Shown piece after piece: positions 1 through 8,404 of a stretch of 64,000 nucleotides of DNA (its first letter is position 1; each line of letters starts with the position of its first letter). The stretch comes from Salipiger bermudensis (GTDB lineage Bacteria; Pseudomonadota; Alphaproteobacteria; Rhodobacterales; Rhodobacteraceae): NCBI RefSeq assembly GCF_020171625.1, contig NZ_JAIUZY010000006.1:62001-126000 (forward strand). The letters run 5' to 3'. The notes below the pieces were generated by a model that saw nothing but the letters and a program-made list of their open reading frames with translations, was not told where the DNA came from and did no database searches. The position numbers and the translations under genes are program-made.

Positions 1-718
1 ATTGCGCCTCCGGCGCAAGCTGGGCGGTCCAGAGCGCCCGGGAGAACCCGTCGCGGAGTGTGGCGCCCGCTCCGGTGAAGGCGGAGGCCGGCGCGGTCTC
101 GATGTGCTTCCCCGCGCGCAGTATGACGATGCGCGAGGCGATCTTCGCCAGCCCGATCAGGTCGTGCGAGATGACGATCACGCCGCGCCCGGCGCGGGCG
201 ACGCCGGCCAGCAGGGACAGGACCCGCCCCGCGGCCTCGGGGTCCAGCCCCACCGTCGGCTCGTCGGCGACGATCCAGTCGGCCCCGGTGGCGAGGGCCG
301 TGGCCAGAAGCACGCGGCGCGCCATGCCGCCGGAAAGTTCATGCGGATAAAGATCTGCGGTGTCGGGCGGCAGGCCGACGCCGACGAGCGCGGCGGGCAC
401 GTCGGCGGCAACACCGGCGAGGCGGGCAAAGCGTTTGATCTGACGGCCGACAGGCGCCAGCGGGTCGAGCGCATCGAGCCCCTGCGGCGCCAGTGCGACC
501 GTCCGCGCAGCGACCGGCTGGCCCGCGATCTCGATCCTGCCGCTTCGGATGGCGTCGGGCGGCAATGCCCCCACCAACGCCTCGGCAATCAGGCTCTTGC
601 CCGCGCCCGAGGTGCCGGTCAGCCCGACGAGCTCGCCCCGCGCGAGCGTCAGCGAGATCCCCTCGAGCACCGGCCCGGTCGGAAAGCGCACCGCGAGGTC
701 TGTAATCGTCAGCGTCAT
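1..718 (-). CDS. nikD: Nickel/peptide ABC transporter ATP-binding protein, NikD-like (partial)
   Basis: Cytoplasmic ATPase of a nickel/dipeptide-family importer, cut by the left edge so the C-terminus is missing. Reading leftward from the ATG at 716-718 gives an open frame with Walker A (GTSGAGKS), a Q-loop (APQGLD), the ABC signature (LSGGMARR), Walker B followed by the catalytic Glu (WIVADEPTVGLDP) and an H-loop (ISHD). The start overlaps the stop of the upstream permease in an ATGA arrangement, so the two are translationally coupled. Substrate is inferred from the NikR operator upstream of the operon; a dipeptide or other metal-chelate substrate is possible. A NikE partner would be expected beyond the edge. 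Confidence 0.85.
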   Translation of the reverse strand, partial: MTLTITDLAVRFPTGPVLEGISLTLARGELVGLTGTSGAGKSLIAEALVGALPPDAIRSGRIEIAGQPVAARTVALAPQGLDALDPLAPVGRQIKRFARLAGVAADVPAALVGVGLPPDTADLYPHELSGGMARRVLLATALATGADWIVADEPTVGLDPEAAGRVLSLLAGVARAGRGVIVISHDLIGLAKIASRIVILRAGKHIETAPASAFTGAGATLRDGFSRALWTAQLAPEAQ

Positions 719-1572
719 GTGATGTGTCCCGCGGGGTCCGACACCTGCCGCAGGGCCTCGCCGAAGCGTTCGAAGGCGAGTGCGACCAGCATCAGGCCCA
801 GACCGGGCGCGGCGGCGACCCACCAGTGCCCCGCCATGATCTCGCGCAGGCTTTCGGAGAGCATCACGCCGATCGACGGCAGGTGCGGCTCGATCCCGAG
901 GCCGATGAAGCTCAGCCCGGCCTCGTGCAGGATCGCGTGCGGGAAGATCACGATGAACCCGGCGACGATCTGCGCCACCAGATGCGGTGCGAGGTGATGC
1001 CGGGCGACCCAGAGCCGCGATCGCCCGAGCGCGCGCGAGATCGCCACGTAGTCCGAGGCGGCGATGGTCTGTGCCTCGTGGCGCAGGACGCGGGCGAGGC
1101 GCGGCCAGTGGGTCAGCGCCACGGCGACGATCACGCCGGTCGTGCCGCCGCCCATGGCGAAGGCGATCATGATGAGCAGGACGAAATGCGGCAGGCCGAG
1201 CGCAAGCTCGGTCAGCACGCCCACCGCGTGATCCGCGAGGCGCCCGAAGGTCGCCCCCAGCCCGAGGATGACCGCCACGCCGGTCGATGCGCCCGCCGCG
1301 AGCAGCCCGATCTGCACGCTCTGGGCGAGTGCCGCGAGCGTCCGCGCGGCGATGTCGCGTCCCAGCAGATCGGTGCCCATCAGGTGGTCCGGCTGCGGCG
1401 GCAGCGCCCGGGCGGTGGCGTCGATCGCGAGCGCGTCGCCGGGCAGGAGCTGCGCGCCCAGCAGAATCGCGGCGAGCAGCGCCAGCGCGAGGGTGCCGCG
1501 GCGTGCCGCCCGTTTATAGGGTGTGCGCAGGCGGGCGGGCTGGGCGCCGATTGGCTCGGTCACGGCGCTCAT
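715..1572 (-). CDS. nikC: Nickel/peptide ABC transporter permease, NikC/DppC family
   Basis: Inner-membrane permease of 285 residues. A hydrophobic first helix near residues 25-45 is followed by the periplasmic motif MGTDLLGRDI, which is characteristic of DppC/NikC proteins. Further helices include the conserved EAGLSFIGLGI stretch before the last periplasmic loop, and the length is normal for the family. It overlaps nikB upstream (1569-1572) and the ATPase downstream (715-718) by 4 bases each, so the genes form one operon. It forms the translocation pore together with NikB. Confidence 0.9.
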   Translation of the reverse strand: MSAVTEPIGAQPARLRTPYKRAARRGTLALALLAAILLGAQLLPGDALAIDATARALPPQPDHLMGTDLLGRDIAARTLAALAQSVQIGLLAAGASTGVAVILGLGATFGRLADHAVGVLTELALGLPHFVLLIMIAFAMGGGTTGVIVAVALTHWPRLARVLRHEAQTIAASDYVAISRALGRSRLWVARHHLAPHLVAQIVAGFIVIFPHAILHEAGLSFIGLGIEPHLPSIGVMLSESLREIMAGHWWVAAAPGLGLMLVALAFERFGEALRQVSDPAGHIT

Positions 1573-2552
1573 GCAATGCGCCTGAGGCGCGGGTCGGCGA
1601 GCCGGGCGGCGATGTCGGCCAGCAGGTTGCCGGCGAAGACGAACAGCAGCGTCGCCAGCCCGATCCCCATCAGCAGCGGCGCGTCGGCCCCGGTGGCGGC
1701 GCGCACCGTCGCCTGTCCGAGCCCGGGCCAGGCGAAGACCGCCTCGGCCAGCACCGAGCCGCCGAAGAGCTCGCCGGCGCCGGCGAGGTGCAGGGTCAGC
1801 GCAACGCCCGCCGCATGGCGCAGGCCGGGGCCGAAGGCCAGCCGCAGGGGCGTCGCCCCGTGCGCCGAGAGGTGCCGCGCCGCGGGGCTGTCGAGAAAGG
1901 CGATCAGGCTCTGACGGGTGTGGAGCACCAGCGGCGCGATGCCCACCACCGACAGCGTCGCGACCGGCAGGACCATGTGACGCCAGCGATCCGCAGGCGT
2001 GACCTCCGAGGCCAGCTGCCCGGGCGGTGCGGCGCAGCAGGCGGGCAGCCAGCCCAGAGTGACGGCGAAGACCGCGACCAGCAGGATCGCCACCCAGAAG
2101 CCCGGGCTGGCGGCCAGCACCACAGCGAGGGTGCGGATCACGCGGTCAGGCCAGCGCCCGCGCGTGGCCCCTGCCACCAGCCCCAGCAGGGTGCCCAGCA
2201 GGAAGGACAGCGCAAAGGCAAGCCCGACCAGCGCCATGGAGGCCGGAAGGCGGGCCGCGATCACCTGCAGCACCGGCGCGTTGAAGGTGATGGACTGCCC
2301 CAGATCCCCCCCCGCCAGATCTCCGAGCCAGCTTGCGAAGCGCTCGGAGGCCGGACGGTCCAGCCCCCAGGCACTCGCGATGGCGTCGCGTTGCTCGGGG
2401 CCGATCTGCGAGGTGCGCCCGCCGACATAGGCCTGCACCGGGTCGATGGGCGCGAGCGAGATCAGCGCGAAAAGCCCGACCGCTGCCAGCGGCAACAGCC
2501 ACGCCAGCCGGATCAGGCGCCCGGCCACGAGCCTCGCAAGCCATGCCGTCAT
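1569..2552 (-). CDS. nikB: Nickel/peptide ABC transporter permease, NikB/DppB family
   Basis: Second pore-forming permease, 327 residues. An N-terminal helix (residues 13-33) is followed by a periplasmic region, then a core of about five helices. FAWPGLGQ lies near residues 275-285, where DppB/NikB proteins carry a conserved Pro-Gly loop. It overlaps the binding-protein gene upstream (2549-2552) and nikC downstream (1569-1572) by 4 bases. The chain is typical in length with no sign of disruption. Confidence 0.88.
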   Translation of the reverse strand: MTAWLARLVAGRLIRLAWLLPLAAVGLFALISLAPIDPVQAYVGGRTSQIGPEQRDAIASAWGLDRPASERFASWLGDLAGGDLGQSITFNAPVLQVIAARLPASMALVGLAFALSFLLGTLLGLVAGATRGRWPDRVIRTLAVVLAASPGFWVAILLVAVFAVTLGWLPACCAAPPGQLASEVTPADRWRHMVLPVATLSVVGIAPLVLHTRQSLIAFLDSPAARHLSAHGATPLRLAFGPGLRHAAGVALTLHLAGAGELFGGSVLAEAVFAWPGLGQATVRAATGADAPLLMGIGLATLLFVFAGNLLADIAARLADPRLRRIA

Positions 2553-4114
2553 TCGCAGGTCCAGCGCCAGGAGGGCAGATCATGGGTGATCGGGAAGCCA
2601 TGCCCGTGCGGGTGTATCTGCAGCGACCCGAGATCGAGGCAGTCCGACGCCCAGTAGGCGTGCTCGAGGTTGACCAGCCACGCCCAGGCCGCATCTCCCT
2701 TCGGTCCGAACCCGGTCTCGCCGTCCCACGCGGCGGCCTGCCAGTGCGCCAGCGATGCGTCGAAACTGCCCGCCGCCTCAGCGCCCTCGAGATGGGCATC
2801 CACGGTCGGGTTCGCGTAATGGCCGGTGTTGTAGTAATCGACCCCGGCATAGTCGCCGTGATGCAGGGCGTAGATCTCGGACGGGTCATGTGCGCCCCAG
2901 CCCAGCACCACGACCTGTGAGTGCATCAAGGCGCCGATCTCGTCCCAGCTGCTGCCGGTGGGCTGCGCCTCGATGCCGATCGCGCGCAGTTGCTGTGACG
3001 CCCCGAGCGCCAGCGCCTGCCGCGTGCTGTCTCCGGCCGGGTAGAGCACCCGGAATGCCGCGCGCAGGCCGTCCTTCTCGCGGAGGCCGTCGCCATCGCT
3101 GTCGGTCCAGCCGGCGTCCTCCAGTGTCGCCATCGCAGCGGTCGGATCGTTGCCGGGGATCGCGGCCTCGGGGTTGTCCCACGGCAGGCCGTCGGCAGGC
3201 CCCATCGCAGGGCGGCCGTGCCCGTTCAGGGCCAGCGCCACCAGCGCCTCGCGGTCGAGCGCCTGATTGATCGCCACCCGGATCGCCCGGTCCGCCGTCA
3301 CGTCGTTGCCGATGGGCGCCCCGGTCTCGGTGGTCTCGTCCCGCGCCGGACCCATCGGGAATGCCAGCCCGCGATTGTCCACCGTGTCGATCTTCAGCAC
3401 CGCCATATCCGGCGGGGCCGCATCGGCCATCGACGGCGGCACGGCGACCAGATCCGCCGCGCCGGTGCGGGCCAGCGCCTGACCGGCCTCTTCCGAGCCA
3501 AAGACGAAGCTAACCCGGTCGAAGGCGATCTCGCCGCCATGCCAATAGGGGTTCGGCGCGACCACGAGTTGCTCGCCCTCGCGCCACTCGACGAGCTTGA
3601 AGGGGCCGGAGCCGATGGGCTGACGTGCATAGTCCGCGCCATAGCTGTGCGCGGGCACGATCCCGAGGGTGGCAAGGCGGGCCACGAAGGTGATCCGGGG
3701 CTCGGTCAGCTCCAGCTCGACGGTCGTATCGTCGAGGGCGCGCGCCTCCTTGAGGACGGTGAGGTCGGCAAGACCCCCGGCTGTGCTGGCAGCGGTGTAG
3801 GTAAAGACGACATCCTTGGCGGTCAGCGGCGTCCCGTCCGAGAACATGGCGTCCTCGCGCAGGCGGATCCGCCAGACGCGCCCGTCCTGCGAAAGGCGCC
3901 AGTCGGTCGCGAGATCCCCGACCAGATCCAGCTCGGCATCGTAGCGCAGCAGGGTCGACTGGAAGAGCGGGTTGCCATAGTGCCCCCAGCCCATGATCGG
4001 GTCGAAGCCGCCCTCGGGCTCGCCGCCGATGGCAAGCACGAGGGAACGCGCCTCGGCGTGTGCCGGTGAGAGCAGCGACAGGGCGAGGGCAGCGGTGGCA
4101 AGCGGGCGGAACAT
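2549..4114 (-). CDS. nikA: Periplasmic substrate-binding protein, NikA-like (SBP family 5)
   Basis: Receptor of the ABC importer, 521 residues. The ATG at 4112-4114 is chosen because it opens directly onto a Sec signal peptide (basic start, hydrophobic core, cleavage near AHA-EA); the open frame continues upstream but without a signal. The mature chain shows family-5 features: an early GGEPEGGFDP segment, the SQDGRVWRIRLRE region and YARQPIGSGPFKL. The C-terminus contains IHPHGHGFPI, a histidine cluster I associate with NikA-like receptors. It is first in the operon, and the NikR-type operator lies 14 bp upstream of its start. Nickel is the likely ligand; histidine-chelated metal or peptide cannot be excluded. 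Confidence 0.85.
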   Translation of the reverse strand: MFRPLATAALALSLLSPAHAEARSLVLAIGGEPEGGFDPIMGWGHYGNPLFQSTLLRYDAELDLVGDLATDWRLSQDGRVWRIRLREDAMFSDGTPLTAKDVVFTYTAASTAGGLADLTVLKEARALDDTTVELELTEPRITFVARLATLGIVPAHSYGADYARQPIGSGPFKLVEWREGEQLVVAPNPYWHGGEIAFDRVSFVFGSEEAGQALARTGAADLVAVPPSMADAAPPDMAVLKIDTVDNRGLAFPMGPARDETTETGAPIGNDVTADRAIRVAINQALDREALVALALNGHGRPAMGPADGLPWDNPEAAIPGNDPTAAMATLEDAGWTDSDGDGLREKDGLRAAFRVLYPAGDSTRQALALGASQQLRAIGIEAQPTGSSWDEIGALMHSQVVVLGWGAHDPSEIYALHHGDYAGVDYYNTGHYANPTVDAHLEGAEAAGSFDASLAHWQAAAWDGETGFGPKGDAAWAWLVNLEHAYWASDCLDLGSLQIHPHGHGFPITHDLPSWRWTCE

Positions 4115-4127
4115 GAGATGTCTCGTC

Positions 4128-4155
4128 GTATGAATTCTTTGGCCGGATTTCATAC
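4128..4155. promoter_or_regulatory. NikR operator (exact GTATGA-N16-TCATAC)
   Basis: GTATGA at 4128-4133 and TCATAC at 4150-4155 are separated by exactly 16 bases. This is identical in sequence and spacing to the published E. coli NikR operator. It lies in the divergent gap between nikA and the nikR-like gene, 14 bp from the nikA start, so binding would block nikABCD transcription and might also autoregulate nikR. Confidence 0.85.
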
Positions 4156-4241
4156 GCGCCCCGTGGCGGGAGTAAAGCTCGGACCGGCTTGCAGCGGCTG
4201 TCGCGAACGTGGATGCTGAAATGGGCAGCACGGAGAAGGCC

Positions 4242-4709
4242 ATGCAACGGATCACCATCGCCATCGAGGACGACCTTCTGGCGGAACTGGACAGGACGAT
4301 GCAGCGCTCCGGGGCCACCAACCGGTCGGAGGCGATCCGCGATCTGCTCCGCCGGTCCCTCGCGCGGGAGGCGCCGCAGGAGGCCGACTGCGTCGGGGTG
4401 GTCAGCTACACGCTCGACCTGTCGTCCCGCGATCTGGGGCGCCGGGTGCCCGAGACCCGCCACGCGCGGCACGATCAGGCCGTCGCGGCGATGTCGGTGC
4501 CGCTCGACCATACCAGCGCGATGGAGGTGACGGTGATGCGCGGCAAGGTGGCGGATGTCGAGGATTACGCGCAGGCGCTGTTCTCCGAGCGGGGGATCCG
4601 GCACGGTCATGTGTCTCTGGTGCCGGTCGAGGATGTCCACGAAGTCCACCAGCACGGCGCAGGCGCGCCGCACGGGCACAGCCACCTGACCATCAAGGAT
4701 ACGTTCTGA
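4242..4709 (+). CDS. nikR: NikR-like ribbon-helix-helix regulator lacking three of four nickel ligands
   Basis: Tetrameric metal-responsive repressor family, 155 residues. The ATG at 4242 is preferred over in-frame ATGs at 4209 and 4221 because GGAGAAGG lies just upstream and the protein then begins MQRITI, matching E. coli NikR's DNA-binding strand (Arg3 and Thr5 kept, Thr7 replaced by Ala). Residues 27-40 (NRSEAIRDLL) match the RHH helix. A gapless alignment of the C-terminal domain keeps His76 (E. coli numbering), but His87, His89 and Cys95 are Ser, Pro and Ala. The tail is extended and histidine-rich (HEVHQHG, HGHSH). The operator upstream is canonical, so the DNA target looks conserved while the metal site is altered. 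Confidence 0.85.
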   Translation: MQRITIAIEDDLLAELDRTMQRSGATNRSEAIRDLLRRSLAREAPQEADCVGVVSYTLDLSSRDLGRRVPETRHARHDQAVAAMSVPLDHTSAMEVTVMRGKVADVEDYAQALFSERGIRHGHVSLVPVEDVHEVHQHGAGAPHGHSHLTIKDTF

Positions 4710-4938
4710 GCCGCAGGCGGGATCGGCAGCTGCCCGATGACGCTGGCCCGGACAGGGGCGGAGCGCATACCCGGCGAGACAAGACCGCAACGCATTCTGG
4801 CGGGGCCATGCCGGAAACAAGAGTGATCGTTCATTGTGGCAGCACGCCGGCTCGGTGGTCGCCTCAGGTGGCGCGGTTTGAGAAATCGCGCGGCGCTTCG
4901 GTTGCTCGGACCGGTTCGCGCCAGCAGTTGTGCGAGGC

Positions 4939-6243
4939 TCAGACGCGGATGCCGTAGCGGCTGATCTTGTCGTTGAGCGTGCGTCGCGCCATCCCGAGCG
5001 CCTTGGCGGCGCGCTCGGTATTGCCGCGGCAGCGCTCGAGCGCGAGGCGGATCTCGCGCGCCTCAAAAGCGGCGACCCGCGCGGCAAGGCTCTCGGGTTC
5101 GGCACTTGCCGCAGTCGGCCCCTCGGGCAGGTCGAGCCCGAGCGCGAAGCGCTCGGCCAGCGCCTTGAGTTCGCGCACGTTGCCCGGCCACGCCCGGCGC
5201 ATCAGCCGCTGGCGCAGCAGGTAGTCGACTTTGGGCGTCTCGCGTCCGTAGCGCGCCGCGGCGAGCGCCGCGTAATGGCTGAACAGCAGCGCGATGTCGT
5301 CGCCGAGGACGCGCAGCGGCTCGACCGCGATCTCGGCGCCGGCGAGGCGGTAGAACAGGTCGGCCCGGAAACTGCCATCGAGGGTCAGCGGCCCGAGATC
5401 GGTCTTCGAGGTGGCGATGATGCGCAGATCGAGCGGCCGCAGCCGGTTCTCGCCCAGCCGTTCGACGCTGCGCTCTTGCAGCGCGCGCAGGAGCTTGGGC
5501 TGGATCGCGGCGGGCATCGCCTCGACCTCGTCGAGCATCAGGGTGCCGCCCGAGGCGGCCTCGAGCTTGCCGGGCTTGTCCTGCGCGCCGGGAAAGGCGC
5601 CGGCGACATGGCCGAAGATCTCGATCTCGAACAGGCTCTCGGGCAGGGCGGCGCAGTTGACCGCCACGAACGGCCCACCGGCGCGCGGCCCGGCGGCGTG
5701 CAGGGCGCGGGCGACAAGCTCCTTGCCGGTGCCGGTCTCGCCGGTGACCACCACGTCGAGATCGGTGGGGCCGATGGCGGCAATTCGGGCGCGCAGCGCG
5801 GCCATCGCGGCGGACTGGCCCAAGAGCCCGCCCTCGTCGCGGCGGGTGATGCGCTCCTGCAGGCGGCCGATCTCGGCGCGGGCGGCTCGGTTGCGCAGGC
5901 CGCGCTCGATCACCGTCAGCAGGTGCATCCCGTCATAGGGCTTTTCGAGGAAATCCTCGGCACCGGCGCGCATCGCCTGCACCGCTTGCGCGAGATCGCC
6001 ATGGCCCGAGATCAGCACCACCGGGCAGTCGGGGTCGCGGTCGCGCGCCGCCTCGAGCAGTTGCTGGCCGTCGATGCCGGGCATCCTCAGGTCGGTGAGG
6101 ATCAGGTCGGGGCGGCTGGTCGCGGCCAGGGCCGCGGCGCCGTCGGCGAAGGCCTCGGCGCGGTACCCCGCGGCCTCGATCAGGTCGCAGAGCGCCACGC
6201 GGTGGTCGCGGTCGTCTTCCACGACGTGGATCAGCGGGCTCAT
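4939..6243 (-). CDS. dctD: Sigma-54-dependent response regulator, DctD-type
   Basis: Cytoplasmic transcription activator of 434 residues. A receiver domain (1-115; acidic ED pair at 9-11, phospho-acceptor Asp51, Lys101) is followed by a AAA+ domain (about 138-370; Walker A GETGTGKE at 168-175, Walker B GGTLMLDE at 232-239) and a Fis-type helix-turn-helix at the C-terminus (NTERAAKALGMARRTL). The loop that contacts sigma-54, normally GAFTGA, reads GAFPGA (215-220). Its start overlaps the kinase stop by 4 bases. The neighbours suggest it controls the TAXI-TRAP transporter of the same operon rather than a DctA-type carrier. Confidence 0.9.
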   Translation of the reverse strand: MSPLIHVVEDDRDHRVALCDLIEAAGYRAEAFADGAAALAATSRPDLILTDLRMPGIDGQQLLEAARDRDPDCPVVLISGHGDLAQAVQAMRAGAEDFLEKPYDGMHLLTVIERGLRNRAARAEIGRLQERITRRDEGGLLGQSAAMAALRARIAAIGPTDLDVVVTGETGTGKELVARALHAAGPRAGGPFVAVNCAALPESLFEIEIFGHVAGAFPGAQDKPGKLEAASGGTLMLDEVEAMPAAIQPKLLRALQERSVERLGENRLRPLDLRIIATSKTDLGPLTLDGSFRADLFYRLAGAEIAVEPLRVLGDDIALLFSHYAALAAARYGRETPKVDYLLRQRLMRRAWPGNVRELKALAERFALGLDLPEGPTAASAEPESLAARVAAFEAREIRLALERCRGNTERAAKALGMARRTLNDKISRYGIRV

Positions 6244-8033
6244 TCGGCGGCCTCCTGCGTCTCGTCCCGTGCCAGCAGCGGCAGGATCACCGCCACCTCG
6301 GTGCCCGCGCCCGGGGCCGAGCGGATATCGAGCCGTCCGCCGAATTGCTGGACCACCTCGAAGCAGATCGCAAGCCCGAGACCCAGCCCCTCGCCGCCGA
6401 CCTTGGTGGAGAAGAACGGCTCGGCGATGCGCGGCAGCACGTCGGGCGCGATGCCGGGGCCGTTGTCGCGCACCTGCAGCGTGACCTCCTCCGCGGTGGC
6501 AAGGATCGAGAGCGTGACCTCGCCCTCTCCGGGCACCACCGCCTCGACGGCGTTGTGCAGCAGGTTGACCAGAACCTGCTCGAGCCGGGCGTGCCCGGCC
6601 TCGACCTGCGGGGCGCCGTCCGGGGGCGCAAAGCGCAGCGCCACCCCCGCCGCGTCGGCGCGGGGCTGCGCCAATGCGAGTGCCGAGTGCGCCACCTCCA
6701 CCACCCCGACCGGCGAGAGCGGGGCCACCTCGCGCCGGGAAAAGTTCTTCAGGTGCTTCGTCATGCGCTGCATCCGGCGGATCAGCCCGCGCGCCGATTG
6801 CAGCCGCGCGGCGGTCTGCTCGGGCGCCCGCGAGAGCCCAAACTCGGCGGCGGTGAGCGTCGCCTCCATCGCGGCAAGGGGCTGGCTGACCTCGTGCACG
6901 ATGGCGGCGGACATGCGCCCGAGCGCGGCCATCTTCTCGGACTGCACAAGCGTCGCCTGCATGGCGCGCAGATCGGCCTCGACCTGCCGGCGGGCCTCGA
7001 TCTCGTGCGCAAGCTCGGCGGTGCGCTGGCGCACCTTGCGCTCCATCACCTCGGTCTGGCGCAGCCGCAGCGCGATCAGCCGCCGCCGGTGCCTGCGCAT
7101 GTCGGCGAGCCCGAGGCCCAGCATCCCCGCGAGAAGCACCAGCGCTGCGGTGGCGAGGCCGGCGGCGCGGGCGGGCCAGACCGGCGTCGCCGCAAGCAGG
7201 CGCCAGCCGGTCTCGAACGGCGTGCCGCGCAGCGTCGTGGCGCGGCCCTTGCCGTCGAGCGACAGCTCCGAGCCGTTGGGCAGCAGCGGTGTCGCGCTCG
7301 GCAGATCGGTGCGGGCGTAGAGGCGCGAGTCCGCGAGCCGGTCGAGGGTGGCCTCGGGCAGAGCGGTGAGCGGGCGGTAGCGCCAGCCGTCCACCGAGGA
7401 CAGGAACACCACCTCGTCGCGGTCGGTGACGGCGATGTGCTGGCCGGTCTCGGCCCAGGCCCGTTCCAGCGGGCGCAGGTCGATCTTGACCACGATGACG
7501 CCCTGCACCTCGAGGCCGGGGTCGTCGATGCGGGTGGCGATGAAGTAACCCGGCTCGCCGGTGGTCACGCCGACGGCGTAGACCGTGCCGGTGCCGGTGT
7601 CGCGCGCCTCGGTGAAATAGGGGCGGAAGCTGTAGTCGTGGCCGACGAAGCTCCCCGGGGCGGCCCAGTTCGACGAGGCCAGCGTGCGCCCGGCGGCGCT
7701 CAGCAGGTAGAGCTGGCCCGAGCCGGTCTGGCTGGCGATCTTCTGCAGGTAGCGGTTGGCGGCATCGATGGTGGCGGGATCCTCCGGCGTGGCGAGCGCG
7801 GCGCGGATGCGGGCATCCTCGCCGGCGACGCGGGGCAGGGCGCGGAAGCGGTCGATCTCGGTCTGCAGGGCGCGGTGGCTGACCAGCAGACCCTGCTCGA
7901 GCCCCTGCCGCAGCTCGGCCATCACCAGCTGCCACGCCAGCGCGCCGCAGAGCAGCGCCCCGAGCGTCACCACGGCCAGCCGCAGGCGCCAGGCCGAGCG
8001 CAGCCGTGGCAGCAGGGAGGCGCGGCGCGGCAT
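6240..8033 (-). CDS. dctB: C4-dicarboxylate-type sensor histidine kinase, DctB-like
   Basis: Membrane sensor kinase of 597 residues. The ATG at 8031-8033 is used; the frame stays open upstream but there it is the shadow of the preceding gene. A basic start leads into the first membrane helix (about 17-38), then a periplasmic double-Cache-like region of about 240 residues, a second helix near 290-312, and a coiled linker. The HisKA motif is IVHEVSQPLAAM. The ATPase domain shows NLLHNAVEA (N box), RDNGPGI (G1) and GGEGLGLGLAI (G2). It overlaps both neighbours by about 4 bases and pairs with the DctD-type regulator. Confidence 0.9.
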   Translation of the reverse strand: MPRRASLLPRLRSAWRLRLAVVTLGALLCGALAWQLVMAELRQGLEQGLLVSHRALQTEIDRFRALPRVAGEDARIRAALATPEDPATIDAANRYLQKIASQTGSGQLYLLSAAGRTLASSNWAAPGSFVGHDYSFRPYFTEARDTGTGTVYAVGVTTGEPGYFIATRIDDPGLEVQGVIVVKIDLRPLERAWAETGQHIAVTDRDEVVFLSSVDGWRYRPLTALPEATLDRLADSRLYARTDLPSATPLLPNGSELSLDGKGRATTLRGTPFETGWRLLAATPVWPARAAGLATAALVLLAGMLGLGLADMRRHRRRLIALRLRQTEVMERKVRQRTAELAHEIEARRQVEADLRAMQATLVQSEKMAALGRMSAAIVHEVSQPLAAMEATLTAAEFGLSRAPEQTAARLQSARGLIRRMQRMTKHLKNFSRREVAPLSPVGVVEVAHSALALAQPRADAAGVALRFAPPDGAPQVEAGHARLEQVLVNLLHNAVEAVVPGEGEVTLSILATAEEVTLQVRDNGPGIAPDVLPRIAEPFFSTKVGGEGLGLGLAICFEVVQQFGGRLDIRSAPGAGTEVAVILPLLARDETQEAAE

Positions 8034-8404
8034 CAGCCGGCGTCGGGGCAGGGAACGAGGCGCACCGGCCGCCCGGCGCTGGCGCCGAGCTCTGTGCACT
8101 CGGCGCCGCACAGGGTCCAGGCCGAGGGAGTCTCGCCCGAGGCGGCGAGGACGAGCGAGGGCACCGGCGGCAGGTCCGGGGTCCAGACCCACCAGCCGTT
8201 CTCGAAGCGCCCGCCGGGGCCGGGCTCCATGCCGGCGCCCGAGCCCTTCACCGCGGCCTGCGTCAGGTGCAGGCGCTGGTCATCGGTGACCTCCCACGTC
8301 TCGCGCCAGTCCTGACGCTCGACCGAGTGGGTCCATTGCAGGGTGAAGCTGCCGCCGTCGGCGAGGGCGAGCATCAAGGCCCCCGCCAGAACGCAGCCGC
8401 TCAT
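8033..8404 (-). CDS. DUF1850 family protein
   Basis: A 123-residue protein with a short hydrophobic N-terminus (probable signal or lipoprotein-like segment around Cys4) and the DUF1850 core, recognised from FTLQWTHSVERQDWRETW and the following WWVWTPDLPP segment. DUF1850 proteins commonly sit beside TAXI-type fused TRAP permeases, as here; their function is not established. It overlaps the permease stop (8401-8404) and the dctB start (8031-8035) in ATGA-type junctions, so it is translated as part of the transporter-sensor operon. Confidence 0.85.
   Translation of the reverse strand: MSGCVLAGALMLALADGGSFTLQWTHSVERQDWRETWEVTDDQRLHLTQAAVKGSGAGMEPGPGGRFENGWWVWTPDLPPVPSLVLAASGETPSAWTLCGAECTELGASAGRPVRLVPCPDAG

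Noticed and set aside
2-997. Long plus-strand open frame at the left edge
   Set aside because: It is the antisense shadow of the NikD-like and NikC-like genes; its composition is Arg/Pro/Gly-rich without any family feature, typical of high-GC antisense frames.
6345-8315. 656-codon plus-strand frame opposite dctB
   Set aside because: Antisense to a kinase with complete motifs; no promoter, start signal or protein-like composition.
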